A program made the position numbers and the translations under genes. The notes under the pieces are model-generated. The model did not search any database. It saw only the letters and a list, made by a program, of their open reading frames with translations, and was not told the DNA's origin. Source: Dryomyza anilis (taxonomy: Eukaryota > Arthropoda > Insecta > Diptera > Dryomyzidae). From it: a stretch of DNA of 64,000 nt. Below, in pieces: positions 44,349-56,564 of this stretch. The stretch covers positions 12,522,051-12,586,050 of the forward strand of contig OX638135.1 of assembly GCA_951804985.1 (NCBI GenBank). Reading direction: 5' to 3'. Position 1 is the stretch's first letter; each line of letters begins with the position of its first letter.

Positions 44349-45320
44349 TATTTTTCTTATAGTTTTGGGTAACACTCTTTAGTTGTTTGTGTACTATACA
44401 ATTAAATAGTTTTCAGATTAATAATTCTTGTACCTTATTTTTGGTAATCAAACATTTTTTAATATTAATTAAATTTTTTTTCTGAAGGATAATATTGTTT
44501 TTATTAAAAAAATATATAAATATATGGGCCATTCCACACCAAATCAACCAAAAAAACAAATTTTGAGATTTTACTTTTTCGATTTCAATGAAATTTAGGC
44601 AGCTGATAAAGCTTATTGGGATATACATTGACCAATTTTTTCGACCACTACTTTCAGAGATACACTGCTTCAAAGTTACAAAAAATGGGCCAAAAATCAC
44701 TTTTGTATGGTTGTTCATATTCCAATATCTCTTAAAGTAGATATGCTAGAAACTCCATTGATGGCTCGTTTCAAAGCTAATAGAACAAGCTTTTAGAGAA
44801 ATTAAGTTGTTACTTCTAAACTTGAACATGTGGCCCGTCGGCATTAACCCAGCACTTCAAAATTAATGTCCTTAAAAAGGACCATTTTTAAAATTCTGAA
44901 AAAAATCACATAATTTGGTTGATTTAATACAAATGTTTATGCCAAATTTTTAGATGGTTTTTTGATAGCATCATATTTTTCTAAATTTTTATTTATTTTT
45001 TGTATTGAAATTTTTTTTTTTTCCAATAATTGATTGTAATACTTGAGTCTGCATATATTTGTGAGTCCGTTGCCATAATAGAAATTCGATGTATTATTTA
45101 TTTTCTGTAATAAATAAAACAAAAAGTTTAAATTTAATGAAATTACATTAAATACATTGGGTTCTTACCAATGATAAACGCGTGATAATCTCGATTATCA
45201 CAAAAAATGCATGCGACCAATTTGAGCAAACACGCAGAATGACACACAAAACGAACATGTTTTTATTCGTTTTTATGTATTTTTTTGCCACGTTTACTAT
45301 TATAGGAGGAAACCATTAAA
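44349..45320. repeat. Left arm of the GGGCCATTCCACACC family plus a shared repeat
   Basis: From about 44526 (GGGCCATTCCACACCAAATC) to 44930 the sequence matches 50245-50745 closely, including TGAACATGTGGC and CAGCACTTCAAAATTAATGT. From 45040 to 45310 (GAGTCCGTTGCCATAATAGA, AACGAACATGTTTTTATTCG) it resembles 54235-54440. No right terminus was found. A minus-strand frame (44413-44718) has no motif. Confidence 0.65.
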
Positions 45321-46500
45321 ATAATAGTATTTATTTTATTAAAAATAATAATATTGAAATATTTAAATTTATGGTTGTGGATTTTTCGCATACTGTCAAA
45401 TTAATAAGAAAACTTTTGATTTAAAAAGATAAAACTACTAATACATGAACCATACACCTATACACGTACCATTAATTACTTAATGGTACATTTTCTTCTG
45501 AGTGTAGTATTTTTGCTGAAACATTAAAGCAAACTTTATTTTTTATAAAAATATCAGAACTTGTAGAATTTTAATCATCAATTTCTGATATTTTTTGATA
45601 AATTATTCATTTTACCATTGTTATATTTAAATTCTGTTTCTGTTTTTCACAGACGGACAAATATGCATTTTTGTTATTTTGTCAGTTTTGACGTTTCTTA
45701 TAAAGAAAGGTGCAACAAGATCGTAACTTGTTCTTGCCTTTCACTCTTTGTTTGTGCGACTGTACTAAAAACAGCAACAACAAATTAACGAATTGCTTCA
45801 ATGTTTATAATATTTTTGGTAAAACATTAAAGTATGGAATATTTTTTATGAAAATTTGTGATATTCTCTGAAAAATTATTCATTTTATCAACGTTAAATG
45901 TAAACTCTGTTTCTGTTTTTCACAGCCAGACATCCATGTTTTTTTTCTTTTATCTGTTTTGACAAGTAGAAATTAACGAACACATTTAAAGATTGGTGTA
46001 AATTGCACCCATACATTCATGAACATTGCCAATTTCATTGCACATATTTAAAATAGTTAAACACATTCAAATATTCGCAACGCATTCAAACTTTGACTTT
46101 CAGCAAAAAATATGAAATCTGTGTTTTCTTGATCTTTCTCAAAATACTTATTTTTCGCATTTACATGATTTTGAATTAAAATTTATGTCATGGTAATAAT
46201 TTCAATGTTTTGAACAATAAAAATTGATTTCATTAAAAAACTTAAAATACAATATTTACATTTAAAGTTTTAATATATTTTTTTTTAATTTAAAAAAAAA
46301 ATCGAAAACATTATAATTATTGTGAAACATAACAAATATATAACAAATTTTAAAAATTGATAATCAAAATTAAAATTTCATTTTCAAACAAAATTTTTAA
46401 AATAAATTTTTTTTTTAATATAAAAAAATACTAATGATAATGTATAAATTTAATTTTTCAAAAAAAAAGTATTAAAATAACACCACATTTTATGTATTTT
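45321..46500. repeat. AT-rich DNA with a diverged ~280-bp tandem duplication
   Basis: About 45525-45665 and 45805-45945 share ACATTAAAG, AAATTATTCATTTTA and CTGTTTCTGTTTTTCACAG in the same order. The remainder is AT-rich with no gene. Confidence 0.6.
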
Positions 46501-46512
46501 TATACCCTACAC

Positions 46513-48520
46513 CAGGCATGTCAAACTCATTTGGCATCACGGGCCAATGCAATGCCAGTGCAATTCAAAGGATGAGGCGGGCCGCATTTGTGTACCATAA
46601 GAAAAAAAGACTTGGTTAAAAAAGTCGATATTTTTTTAATAAAAGTCAATTTTTTTTTTTGGTTTATTCTGATTGTGCCTTTACTTGATACTGGAGCTGA
46701 TTCCTAAAATGGTTTTTTTAAATAAGGATTTTGAGATTTTAACTTTTTTCTCTCAATGGGCATTCCATTAAGACGGGACTACGATTAAAAACCTTCTCAT
46801 TTGATAAAGAAAAAAGAAAAGATATATTTTTAAGATGAGGAGAGAGGATAGATCTTATGGTCCTTTATATATGTATAAAAAAAAACTTTTGCTATATATC
46901 CTATATCTTTCTACAAATTTTAAGTTAAATACTGTGACGGGCGTTACACGTACTTTTTCAAAAAACAGAGTTTAATCCACAAAGTATTAAATTTTAGTTA
47001 AAATAATCTGACTATGGAGATTATGTATATCTAAAATACTTCATTAATAATGGGAGTTCTCTCCTCTGTAACAAAATTCTACATGGTTACTTTGATCACT
47101 GGCTTATAAAGTATCAAAACTTGTGACAGGTGTTACACATTTTGTGACGAGCGTTACCTGTACGAGTTCTATACAAATATACATGAAAATTCAAATTATG
47201 AATTGAAATTTTTTGATGAAGAAGAGCAAATATTTGTGGTAGGAATGATAAACCGTTATTTTAAGGCACACCGTCGACAAATAATTTAAGTGGAAAACTA
47301 AACATTTCGCTTTTAAATAACTACTCTGTCTACATCATTTGTAGTCCGTTTCCTTCGCAAGCTTACATAAATATTTTTCACATTTCATATATAATGATTT
47401 TTTTGGGATTTTTTATGATTTTTTGTAAGGTTTGGAATTTCCCGTTTTATCTTTGCTTATTGAATATTTTGGAATATTTTACAATATTTTGGATGGATAT
47501 AGCAACCATCTGGAATATCTATGAGAAGAAAGACTATAATAAATGAATAGATACGACAAAAATCTTTAGTTCGCATAATAAATAAAAATAGTTCGCAAAA
47601 TAATTTTAGTATTTTTTTTGACGGGCGTTACAACTCAAAAAAGTAAAACTGTTTGGTTAATTGTCAGTATTTTGAACCACTTATCACCAATGCAAGGTGT
47701 GGAATACTTTCGCAAATAAATTACCTTTCAAATTGTACTATTAATTTTTCTTTCGCATTTAAAACTACGATACTACAATATTTAATATATTTCCTCAATA
47801 TTTGAATTTAATTGAGAAAAAAACACATTTGCCATGCATTTTGGTAAATTTTGATCACAGAATATGAAATTATATGTATTTCTTATCCTAAAAATCATTA
47901 AACCGAACCAATAGGTTTAACTTTAATATATCACACCTTGGTATCGTTTTCTGTGAAATGCCTCTCCTATAATTTTTAATAGTCGAACCAAAAACAATAA
48001 TGTAATTTTCTCTTCGGTGTTTGACGTACAAAACGTGTATATATGCCTGCAAAATATAACCAAGGGAAATTCAAAATTTTATAATAAATTTAAAATTGTA
48101 TAAATAAAAACAATATTACTTGACGAAAAAAGGTAAAAATCATTGTTATGCCATTTGTGCAACGCCATTTATAATATTTAAAATGACAATAAAGAATATA
48201 AATTAAGATCTATATTAAAAACTTGTCAAATTCTCATTATTAAATTTTGGAAAATAATGTTCCTACATAAAAATTGATTTTTTTTAATAAATTAAAAAGT
48301 TTTTAACCAAGATTAGTAATTTCATTTCTTATATGACATGTTAAATTGGATACATATCGCTGCACAAAAATGCACAATAATATATAATAATCATTTTAAC
48401 GCCTGAAAATAAAATAAATCAAAAAATTTTCAGTTCTTAAATATATATATATATATATATTTTTTTAATATTATTTGAAAAGTCTTCGCGGGCCAGCGGG
48501 CCGCGTGTTTGACATGCCTG
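46513..48520 (+). mobile_element. hAT-type element, CAGGCATGTCAAAC ends, copy 2
   Basis: The ends are CAGGCATGTCAAACTC and GTGTTTGACATGCCTG; flanks are CCCTACAC (46505-46512) and CCCTATAC (48521-48528). Sequence near both ends and a block at about 47965-48340 match copy 1 (31175-32829). About 1.2 kb between 46757 and 47960 is absent from copy 1 and appears to be a further insertion. Confidence 0.85.
46757..47960. mobile_element. Insertion within hAT copy 2 with a recurring TGACGGGCGTTAC word
   Basis: Copy 1 passes straight from TTTTTCTCTCC to TTTATTTTTAATAGTCG. Copy 2 has about 1.2 kb here, beginning AATGGGCATTCCATTAAGAC and ending near GTGAAATGC, with CTCTC on both sides, so a 5-bp duplication is possible. 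The word TGACGGGCGTTAC or a near match occurs four times (about 46936, 47123, 47148, 47619). No coding frame and no clear TIR beyond GGCATTCC/GAAATGCC. Confidence 0.5.
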
Positions 48521-49265
48521 CCCTATACCTATGAGGTACAGGGTATATTAAGTTTGTGCCTCTTAGGAGGCGTGGCCGGTGTGGAAAAGTATATTTATTC
48601 TTGATCAGCATCACTACCCGAGTCCGTTTAGCTATGTCCGTCTGTCTGGCTGTCTTGCTGTCCGCATACGAGGAAACTTGAGAAATACTTGTCAGAATGC
48701 GATGAAATTTGGTTAGAATATTTTTTAGCCAAAAGTAGGAAATGAGTTTGAAAATGAACCAAATCGGTCAACTAATACCTCGAAAACTATTCAGGATATA
48801 TTTATAAAATTTAAAAGGTATGGTTAGAATTCACCTAAAAATATGTGGTCCAAAAATGGGCGTAATCCGCCCACATTTTTTTTACATTATATCCCGGGTT
48901 TTCGAAGTGGAAATTTTAGCCGTAAATTATTAAAATCAAATCTATAAAATATAAGTCTTACAAAATTGTAAATAAAGGCATAGTCCGCCCACTTTTAATT
49001 TTCTAAATTTGGTTTATTAGTTTTTTATACTTTTATATAATTTTTTTAAATTATGGGGATGTAAATTTTTGATATGTGAATAATATTCTGAAGGTGGGGC
49101 GGTTCAACTTAATTAAGAACTTTAAAATTAAGGTATACAATTAAATGTTCTTTATTAATATCCCCACCAAAGGTGTAGGGTATTCCATAGTCGGGCCCGA
49201 CCGACTATAAAAGTTCGTCTAATGTGACCGAACTTACCCATGTGACCTAACTTTCCCAACTCGTT

Positions 49266-50239
49266 TTTTTTTAAATTTGTCTTATGGTAGACAATTGCAT
49301 CTTATGGTTAGGCTTTCGAAATTATTCATTTCTAAAAATTTATAATATAAAATTAATTAAAAAGAAAAATAACTGTACAGAAATAAAGTTGATGAAATTT
49401 AATTAAATGAAAGCTCTTTGTAAATCAATATTTTTTTTTAATATGAAAATAATCAAAATTATAAATTTAAATAATAAAAATTTCTTACTATTTTCATATG
49501 AAAAACTTGTCAATTTTTTATACGTTTTTTATTTACATACAATTTTTAATAATATTTTTCATATAGTACTGTTTTTTAATATAATTTAATATAATATATT
49601 ATAAAATTTACAATCCGATCGAAAACCACATTTTTATTTTATTTCACCAAAGGCTGTTTACTTAAACCCAACACTAAAATGTTGGTGAAATAAAATAAAA
49701 ATGTGGTTTTCTGCTCGAATTGTAAATTTATTATATATTATATTAAAATATATTAAAAGCAGTTTTATTTGAATAATATTATTAAAAATTATAATATATA
49801 TAAAAAAAAACATACGGACAAAATAAGACGGTTACTAACTTGTTCCACTTATTTTAAAATTTTTTGACCATTTTTAGTTTATGATTGTGGCGATCACTTG
49901 TAATAAATTATTGTCAATATGTTTTATTTCAAAAAATAATTTGCGAACACCTCAAAAATAAACTGAGTTTGGTACAACCCCTAAAATACCAAAAGTCAGT
50001 ATTGAAAGCGGACAAAAAGATCACATTAAATTAATTAAAAATGTATATACATATTTTCAAAGAAAAATAATTTGAAAGTAATAATTTTATAAACTCAGTA
50101 AATATATTTAAAAAAATTAACTATTTCACAAAAGTAATATTTATTTCATTTCATTGTCTATTGATGTATATAAAAAAAAATGTATTTTAAAAATTTTGTT
50201 TGAAAATTAAATTTTAATTTTGATTATCAATTTTTCAAA
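49266..50239. other. AT-rich DNA with a strong inverted repeat at 49520-49795
   Basis: TTTACAATCCGATCGAAAAC and the following ATTTTATTTCACCA (from about 49600) are mirrored by TGGTGAAATAAAATAAAAAT and GCTCGAATTGTAAA (to about 49727). The loop is AAGGCTG..ACACTAAAATG. Weaker pairing extends the arms outward. It could be a small palindromic MITE; no flanking duplication was fixed. Confidence 0.65.
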
Positions 50240-51066
50240 TATGGGTCACATCAAATCGACCAAAAAAAGTAAATTTTGAGATTTTACCTTTTCGATTTCA
50301 ATGAAATTTGGGCAACTGATAAAGCTGATTGAAATATGCCTTGACCAAATTGTTTTCGACAAATTTTTTTTCGACCACTACTTCCAGAGATACAGTGCTT
50401 CAAATTTACAAAAAATGGGCCAAAAATCACTTTTGTATGGTTGTTCATATTTCAAAATCACTTAAAGTATAACTGCTAGAAACTCTGTTGATGACTCGTT
50501 TTTAAGTTAATAGAACAGGCTTTTAGAAAAATTAAGTTGTAACTTCTAAACTTGAACATGTGGCGCGTCGGCATTAACCCAGCACTTCAAAATTAATGTC
50601 CTTAAAAAGGACCATTTTTAAAATTCTGAAAAAAATCACATAATTTGGTTGATTTAATACAAATGTTTAAGCCAAATTTTTAGATGGTTTTTTGATAGCA
50701 TCATATTTTTCTAAATTTTTATTTATTTTTTGTATTAAAAAAAAAAATTTTTTTCGACACTAAAAGTTACAATAATTCTTGAATGTATTTCTAACTCTTA
50801 TTTCTAAAATGGCGTCAGTTTTATCATATATCTCAAAAACTAGGGACAGTTTGATGAAACTGACGCCATTTTCGAAAATTTTCGCCATACAAAAGTGATT
50901 TTTGGCCCATTTTTTGTAACTTTGAAGTACTGTATCTCTGGAAGTAGAAGTCGAAAAAAAAAATGTCAATGCATATCTCAATAAGATTTATCAGCTGCCC
51001 AAATTTCATTGAAATCGAAGAAGGTGAGTTCCAACCGCTGGGCGATTTGGTGTGGAATGGCCCATA
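50240..51066. mobile_element. Palindromic element of the GGGCCATTCCACACC family
   Basis: The right end GGTGTGGAATGGCCC (to 51066) mirrors the degraded left end GGGTCACATCAAATCGACC (about 50247). The arms pair for about 190 bp through GATTTCAATGAAATTTGGGC and GGGCCAAAAATCACTTTTGT. Related one-armed pieces are at 44526, 37396 and 39844. Non-coding; frames at 50760-51194 are repeat shadows. Confidence 0.75.
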
Positions 51067-52159
51067 GTGGATTTAATTTTTATCCAAAAGACGTGCTTAA
51101 TTAAAAAAACAAAAAATTTAGATGAAATTAGTTTATATGGCATTAGTTTAGAGTGGTTTAAAAAATTACTTTGAAAATTCAAAAAGTAATACACACAAAA
51201 TTTTAGCCAAATTGAATTAGAGGTCGCGCAACTTGATTTTCTGTTTTCAGACCAATGAAAATCGTTATCAGCTTAGATTAAAGTTAAATAACTTCTTTAA
51301 TTTTGTTGGATTTTGATAAAAATTTATATTTTTGAATATAATTCATTACAGATTACAATGAAATTGTGAACATTTTGATGCGGCAATACATAATTTATTT
51401 CTCGATTTTTAAATATACTAATTTAAGATAGTTCATACCCAAGATATAATATTATTTGACCAAGTACTCTTGGAAAAAAATCAGAATTATTTATGCAATG
51501 TCATGCGGACGTAAATTGCTTCCATTAAAATTTGATAAATTTGTTTTGTACAAATGGTTTGTGAGATATAGGCAAAAGAAACTTTACAAAAATTACTTGT
51601 CTTACTTGGTATAAATAAAAAAAACATAAAAATTATTGTTTTGCATTTTTGTGAGGGACCATGTATCTTCTTTTAATGATATGTTAAATGCTTTTGGTTA
51701 AAAACTTATTAATCTTTATCCAAAACAGTCAACCTTTTTAGTAACTTAATTAAACAAACCAAAATGTTTGACTTCTCTTTAAACAAAAGCCACAATTTAT
51801 TTTTTATATAGAATAAAAATGCATATTTTTAGCATTTTTTTTTTCACCAAGTAAAATACTTGATGGAAAATATCACTTTTTAGAGTTTACTTAGATGAGA
51901 GCATCGCCAGTCGAACTTGGTTCTTCCACGAAGAAGTCTCAAGTCGTTGTACAATTTTACATACGAAGACGATGGCGATGTATAATCACACACTAAGAAA
52001 ACTAAAGATGGTTGAAAAGTATTAGATCCTCAAACATCATTGCAGTAGCAATTATTCTCTAGTAGTTGCAGTGAATCTACCACAAATATAACATTTTTCG
52101 TGATGTTTATAAGAAATATCACTTAGTGCACTATGAAAACAAAATGGTTATGGTACTGT
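51067..52159. other. AT-rich DNA, no features
   Basis: No gene or shared repeat recognised. A slightly less AT-rich part near 51900-51990 (GCATCGCCAGTCGAACTTGG) has no open frame of note. Confidence 0.45.
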
Positions 52160-52467
52160 AGCCGCGGTAGCTCAGTGGTTAGTGCGTTGGACTGCGAGCC
52201 GAAAGGTCCCCAGTTCAAGCCAGACTGGGGCTAACAACATCTTTTCATAGAAACATTTTTCTATACCGCGCTACCTCTCGTCAGTAAATGGCAAACATAC
52301 GAGAGTAAAACCATTGCCTATGAAAAGCTCTCACACGTTCGGATTCGGCAATAAACTGTAGGTCCCACCACGTTGAGTACAAATATAACACGCACAGCTC
52401 AAATGGGGAGAGAGCTCGGCCGAAGTTCTATACAGGACTGTAGCGCCAAACTATTATTATTATTAGA
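52160..52467 (+). repeat. tRNA-derived SINE, full-length reference copy
   Basis: The head GCCGCGGTAGCTCAGTGGTT and B-box-like AGTTCAAGCC precede a ~225-bp body. The body holds CTCTCGTCAGTAAATGGCAA, TTCGGATTCGGCAATAAACT, GTACAAATATAACACGCACA and AGGACTGTAGCGCCAAAC. It ends in an ATTATTATTATT tail. The A- and B-box spacing fits a pol III promoter. The family occurs at least seven times here, in both orientations. Confidence 0.92.
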
Positions 52468-53481
52468 GTGTTGCTGCAACAAGTTCGCATATAAAAATTA
52501 CGTGTAACAACAATTCCAATATGCAGTAAATACAAATAAATATGCAACAAAAGTGTTAGTAATTTATAAACATCACATACTTTGTATTATTTATGAAATG
52601 TTTCCTATAAATATCACTAAAAATTTCATATTTGTGGTAGTTTCACTGGAAATAATATAGGTATAGCTGACCTCACTGCAAAAATTCGCAAATTCCAAAG
52701 ATATTAATACATTTGCAGCAAAACTATTAATATATTCTAAATAACATAAAAAGTGAAAAATATTTGACCCAAATAATTTGCAACTGCAATGATGTTTAAG
52801 GCTCTAATACTTTGCAACCATATTTCGTTTTCTTAGTGCAAGATACTGTTTTAATTCTATAATAAATAAAATACATATGATTCCTTTTATTTCAATTCAA
52901 TAAAAATCACTCCACGAATTCTAATGGAGTACCTTTTCAAAATATTCGTCAACTATTTTTCTATATGTAAGATGTTTAATTGATGTTTGCTATAAAAAAT
53001 CGTAAATTTTAAAGATTGTTGCTAGCAATATTTATCGTGTTTCACGGATATTTGAGAGATGGTTGTCTCAAAGACGATCTAAATAATTTTAAAATAACTT
53101 ATTGTTAAGGGCTGTGGTTTTTCTGGCAATAATCCTTGTTTTCTGAGTGTTTATTTTACATACAAATTAAAATTATTACCCGACATTTTCTCAAAAACGA
53201 TACGTAATAGGACGAAAGTGAGTATTCAACTTATTGCATCTTAATAAGGATACTTTAATTATGAAGTAACGATATTTTCAGATTACGGGCACTAGTATTT
53301 TTTTAGAAAATTGATTATATGAGAGTACCAAAATTAAGTTCTAAGGACATTTTTTAAAAAGTGGATTAGAGGTAGAGTGAATTAGAAAAAAGTTAGTAAA
53401 TTTCATAGTTAGTTTGAACTATAATAACCATAAATATTTTTTTTATAATGTCAACGGAGTGAATCACACGACTGATTATAC
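52468..53481. other. AT-rich DNA, no features
   Basis: No gene, RNA or classified repeat recognised. Words such as TTCGCAAATTC and AATATTTGACC recur but at low density. Confidence 0.45.
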
Positions 53482-54550
53482 CAGTGATGTTCCACGAGGT
53501 ACAATTGTACCTTTTAAGGCACTTTTTTATGAGTGAAGCACAAAAAGCCCGCCTCTTTTCAATAAGGCACTTTTTATGAATTTATTCAGTTTTTATTCAA
53601 CAACTGCATTCAGAACACTCAACATACCAAAAAAAAAAAACTGGTAAATTAATGGTATTTTAATAGCAAAACAATTATTTTTACTATTAAAATTGGCCAA
53701 TAGGATGTATACCATTACTAACAATAGTCAAACAATTAATTAAATATTTTATTTGTACCATTAATTTTAAAATACGCCTTGTTAAATATTTTAGTAAAAC
53801 TTATAAGTATTAATTGATGCGTATTTCTATTTTAAAACGTTTTGTTTCTGTTCGGTAAATTTTTTTTAATTGATTTTAAATTAACTTCCCGATGAGCTAG
53901 AAATTTTAAACATTGCTTAGAACTAGGTGATAATACAATATTGACGTTTTCCAGGCTCCTGTTCGTCATGGTTCTGTCTTAATGATTTCATATTAAAGAC
54001 AGTTTGAAAAAAGTATGATTTTAAATATATTTGGCCGTTCGAATTCTGTCACACTAAAATTTAACTGACAAAATATTGAAAATGAAAAATGTGGGCCGTA
54101 AGATAATATAATTTATTGGATGCAAACTATGTTATTGTTTTAAATCTTATTCAAAATATCACGTTTTAAACGTTTTATGTTAAAAAGAATTTTTTATTTA
54201 ATTTTTTTATGGTACAGTCGAGCATGTCTGTATTTATTCTTGAGTCCGTTGCCATAAGAGGGATTTGATGTATAAATTATTGAAATAAGAATGGTTAAAT
54301 ATAGTGACTTTTACATTAAATAGAGTCCTTACGAATGTAGCGTTTTGTAATGTGGATATTTACAAAAAAAACATGCGACAATTTTGAGAAAAATCGCAGA
54401 ATTACGTACAAAACGTACATGTTTCTATTCGTGTTTAAGTTTTTTATTATTATAGTATCCATTTCATTTTTTCATTATAAGACACTTTTCTCTGAAAAAG
54501 GTACATTTTTTTCCAAAATAAGGCACGCTAATAAGCTTGGAACATCACTA
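53482..54550. mobile_element. hAT-like element, CAGTGATGTTCCA ends
   Basis: CAGTGATGTTCCACGAGG at the left is mirrored by CTTGGAACATCACTA at the right, and AAGGTAC/TTAAGGCAC words recur subterminally at both ends. No clear 8-bp duplication (flanks GATTATAC and TACGATTA), so one edge may be altered. The interior shares 54235-54440 with 45040-45310. Confidence 0.65.
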
Positions 54551-54559
54551 TACGATTAG

Positions 54560-54818
54560 TCAATCTCGGGATCCATTGTGCCGAAAGGTGGTATTTTTGT
54601 GGAACGGCTTCGACCTCGGCCCTTTAAATATGACAGCCAGTAATTGTATTTAAATAATAAGCCAACACAGGCTGGCGTCACGAGCTCGATCTTGCACTTT
54701 TGTTGGAGGGTTGAGCTCGAAGCTGTACCACAAATACACAAACTGCAGCACCAGCGCTAGTGCGTTGCTAAAACAACGCAGGAAAGTATTGCGCGGTTTC
54801 CCTTAGTACTGCACCAGA
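54560..54818 (-). other. Possible 3-prime exon (non-coding) of the 54.9-56.9 kb candidate gene
   Basis: On the minus strand a pyrimidine tract CTGTCTCCTCTGGTGCAG ends near 54819, a good acceptor. It faces the donor AAG/GTAAGT at 54901-54906. The region downstream is distinctly GC-richer than its surroundings. No long frame follows, so it would be untranslated sequence. This rests on splice consensus only. Confidence 0.35.
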
Positions 54819-54960
54819 GGAGACAGACAGCACAGACTAAATTTATTGGGATAAAACGCAGAGGACGCATGTATCTACAAGTCATGCTATTAATATAGCA
54901 CTTACCTTAAAAGACCGCCGTGGCTGTAAACTTCATTTTTTTATGGGTGTCCGCTAGGTT

Positions 54961-55021
54961 CCTCTTTGTGGTTGGCTGCGTCGTGAGTCCGCTCGGATCC
55001 TCTTTGTGGTTGGCTGCGTCG
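54961..55021 (-). repeat. ~41-bp tandem repeat inside the candidate exon
   Basis: CCTCTTTGTGGTTGGCTGCG followed by TCGTGAGTCCGCTCGGAT occurs here, and again across the Transib-like insertion (TCCTCTTTGTGGTTGGCTGC left of it, GTGTGTCCGCACGG right of it). The intact neighbour therefore shows the empty target site. Confidence 0.8.
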
Positions 55022-56564
55022 CACAGTGTGCCAAAACGCTCTTAACTCGGGTGAAATTCAGTATTGTCGAAACCAATCAACCGATTTTCAAAAATTTTAA
55101 AAATGTTGTATAGAGAGAACTTGAGAGAACTTAAGTTTTGAAATTGGAGTTTGTATCTTTAATAGTTAAATCAGTAAAGTTGAACTTTTTTTCATGAAAA
55201 ATCTTTCAAAAATTGTAAAAATCCAAAAGTTATCCGATTTTTAAAATTCTTTTGTTTTTGGAAAGCTTACATTGAGGTCTAAAATGTGCTTACATGAGAA
55301 AATATCTTGTTTAGTTTTAAAGATATAGACTTGAACATGATTTTTTTTTAATATTTGAAGACTTTACATATTTTTACATAAATTGTACATTTTATCATGA
55401 AATCAAAATATTTGTATGGGACTTTTATAAACGAATAACACATAAATCATAAACTGGAAAATATCTTGGAAAAATACCTTAAGTGGTTTAGTAAATATAA
55501 AATTGTAAAGTCGATTTTTTTTTTTTATTTAAAATTTTTTTTTTGGAAAATTTTACTTTTACGGAAATCTCCGTAAGTATTTTATTTCTTCAGTAACATG
55601 TACTTTTGTAATATTTTTTTTGATAGATAACATTACTGAGAATCTTTTAAATGATAAAACTTATCCAAAATATATTTAACCAATCTGGCAACACTGGTCA
55701 AAGTTTAAGTGGTATGCAATTTTAAAGATAACTAGTTCCAAACATTTTTTAACTTAACTTTTTTTTGCCCGTCGAAGTATATGTGCAGGACAACATTATT
55801 TCAGAAAATATAAATTTTTTAAAAGGACTTGTCATAACACCGTTATATCTACCTGTAAATTGTATATATTCCCAAATTATGACTTTCGACTTTGAAAACT
55901 TTTCTGCAGGGGGTCAAAGTAAAAAAAAAAAAACTTGAAATTTAATAAGTGTTGCCAGATTGGTAAAATAAATTTTGGATAAGTTTTATCATTTAAAAGA
56001 TTCTCAGTAATGTTATCTATCAAAAAATATAACAAAAGTACATGTTACTGAAGAAAAAATAATTCCAAAAAAAAATCAAAAAATGGAAAATAAAAAAAAA
56101 GTTCGACTCTACAATTTTATATTTACTTCAGATATTTTTAAACGGTTTCCAGTTTATGATTTATGTGTTACTCGTTTATAAAAGTCCCATACGAATATTT
56201 TGATTTCATGATAACATGTACAATCTATGTAAATATATGTAAAGTAAAGTCTTCAAAAATTAAAAAAAAATCATGTTCAAGTCTATATCTTTAAAACTAA
56301 ACAAGATCTTTTCACATATAGCAAAAGAATTTTAAAAATCGGATCACTTTTGGATTTTTCACAATTTTTGAAAGATTTTTCATGAAAAAATGTTCAACTT
56401 TACTGATTTTTATCTCCATAACAATAAAAGATACAAACTCCAATTTCAAAGCTTAAGTTCTTTCAAGTTCTCCCTGTACAACACTTTTTAAATTTTTAAA
56501 ATCGGTTCAGTGGTTCCGACAATACTGAATTTCATCCGATTTAAAAGCGTTTGGGCACACTATG
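55022..56564. mobile_element. Transib-like palindromic element with RSS-like heptamer ends
   Basis: The ends are CACAGTGTGCCAAAACGC and GCGTTTGGGCACACTATG; on the outward-reading strands they begin CACAGTG and CATAGTG. CGTCG flanks both sides (55017-55021, 56565-56569), a 5-bp GC-rich duplication. Five-base GC-rich duplications and CACWRTG-like ends are the signature of Transib transposons, the relatives of RAG1. The arms pair for about 690 bp each (landmarks CCAATCTGGCAACACTGG near 55680 and GTGTTGCCAGATTGGT near 55948) with a ~230-bp spacer. Non-coding. Confidence 0.82.

Larger units (their letters stand above)
46501..49265 (+). mobile_element. mini-me type M1, copy f, split by a hAT element
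   Basis: The left 12 bases TATACCCTACAC (46501-46512) are separated from the rest (48521-49265) by the hAT. The remainder holds the core (TTATTCTTGATCAGCATCAC), the hairpin GTCGGGCCCGACCGAC near 49195 and the terminus TTTCCCAACTCGTT. Confidence 0.88.
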
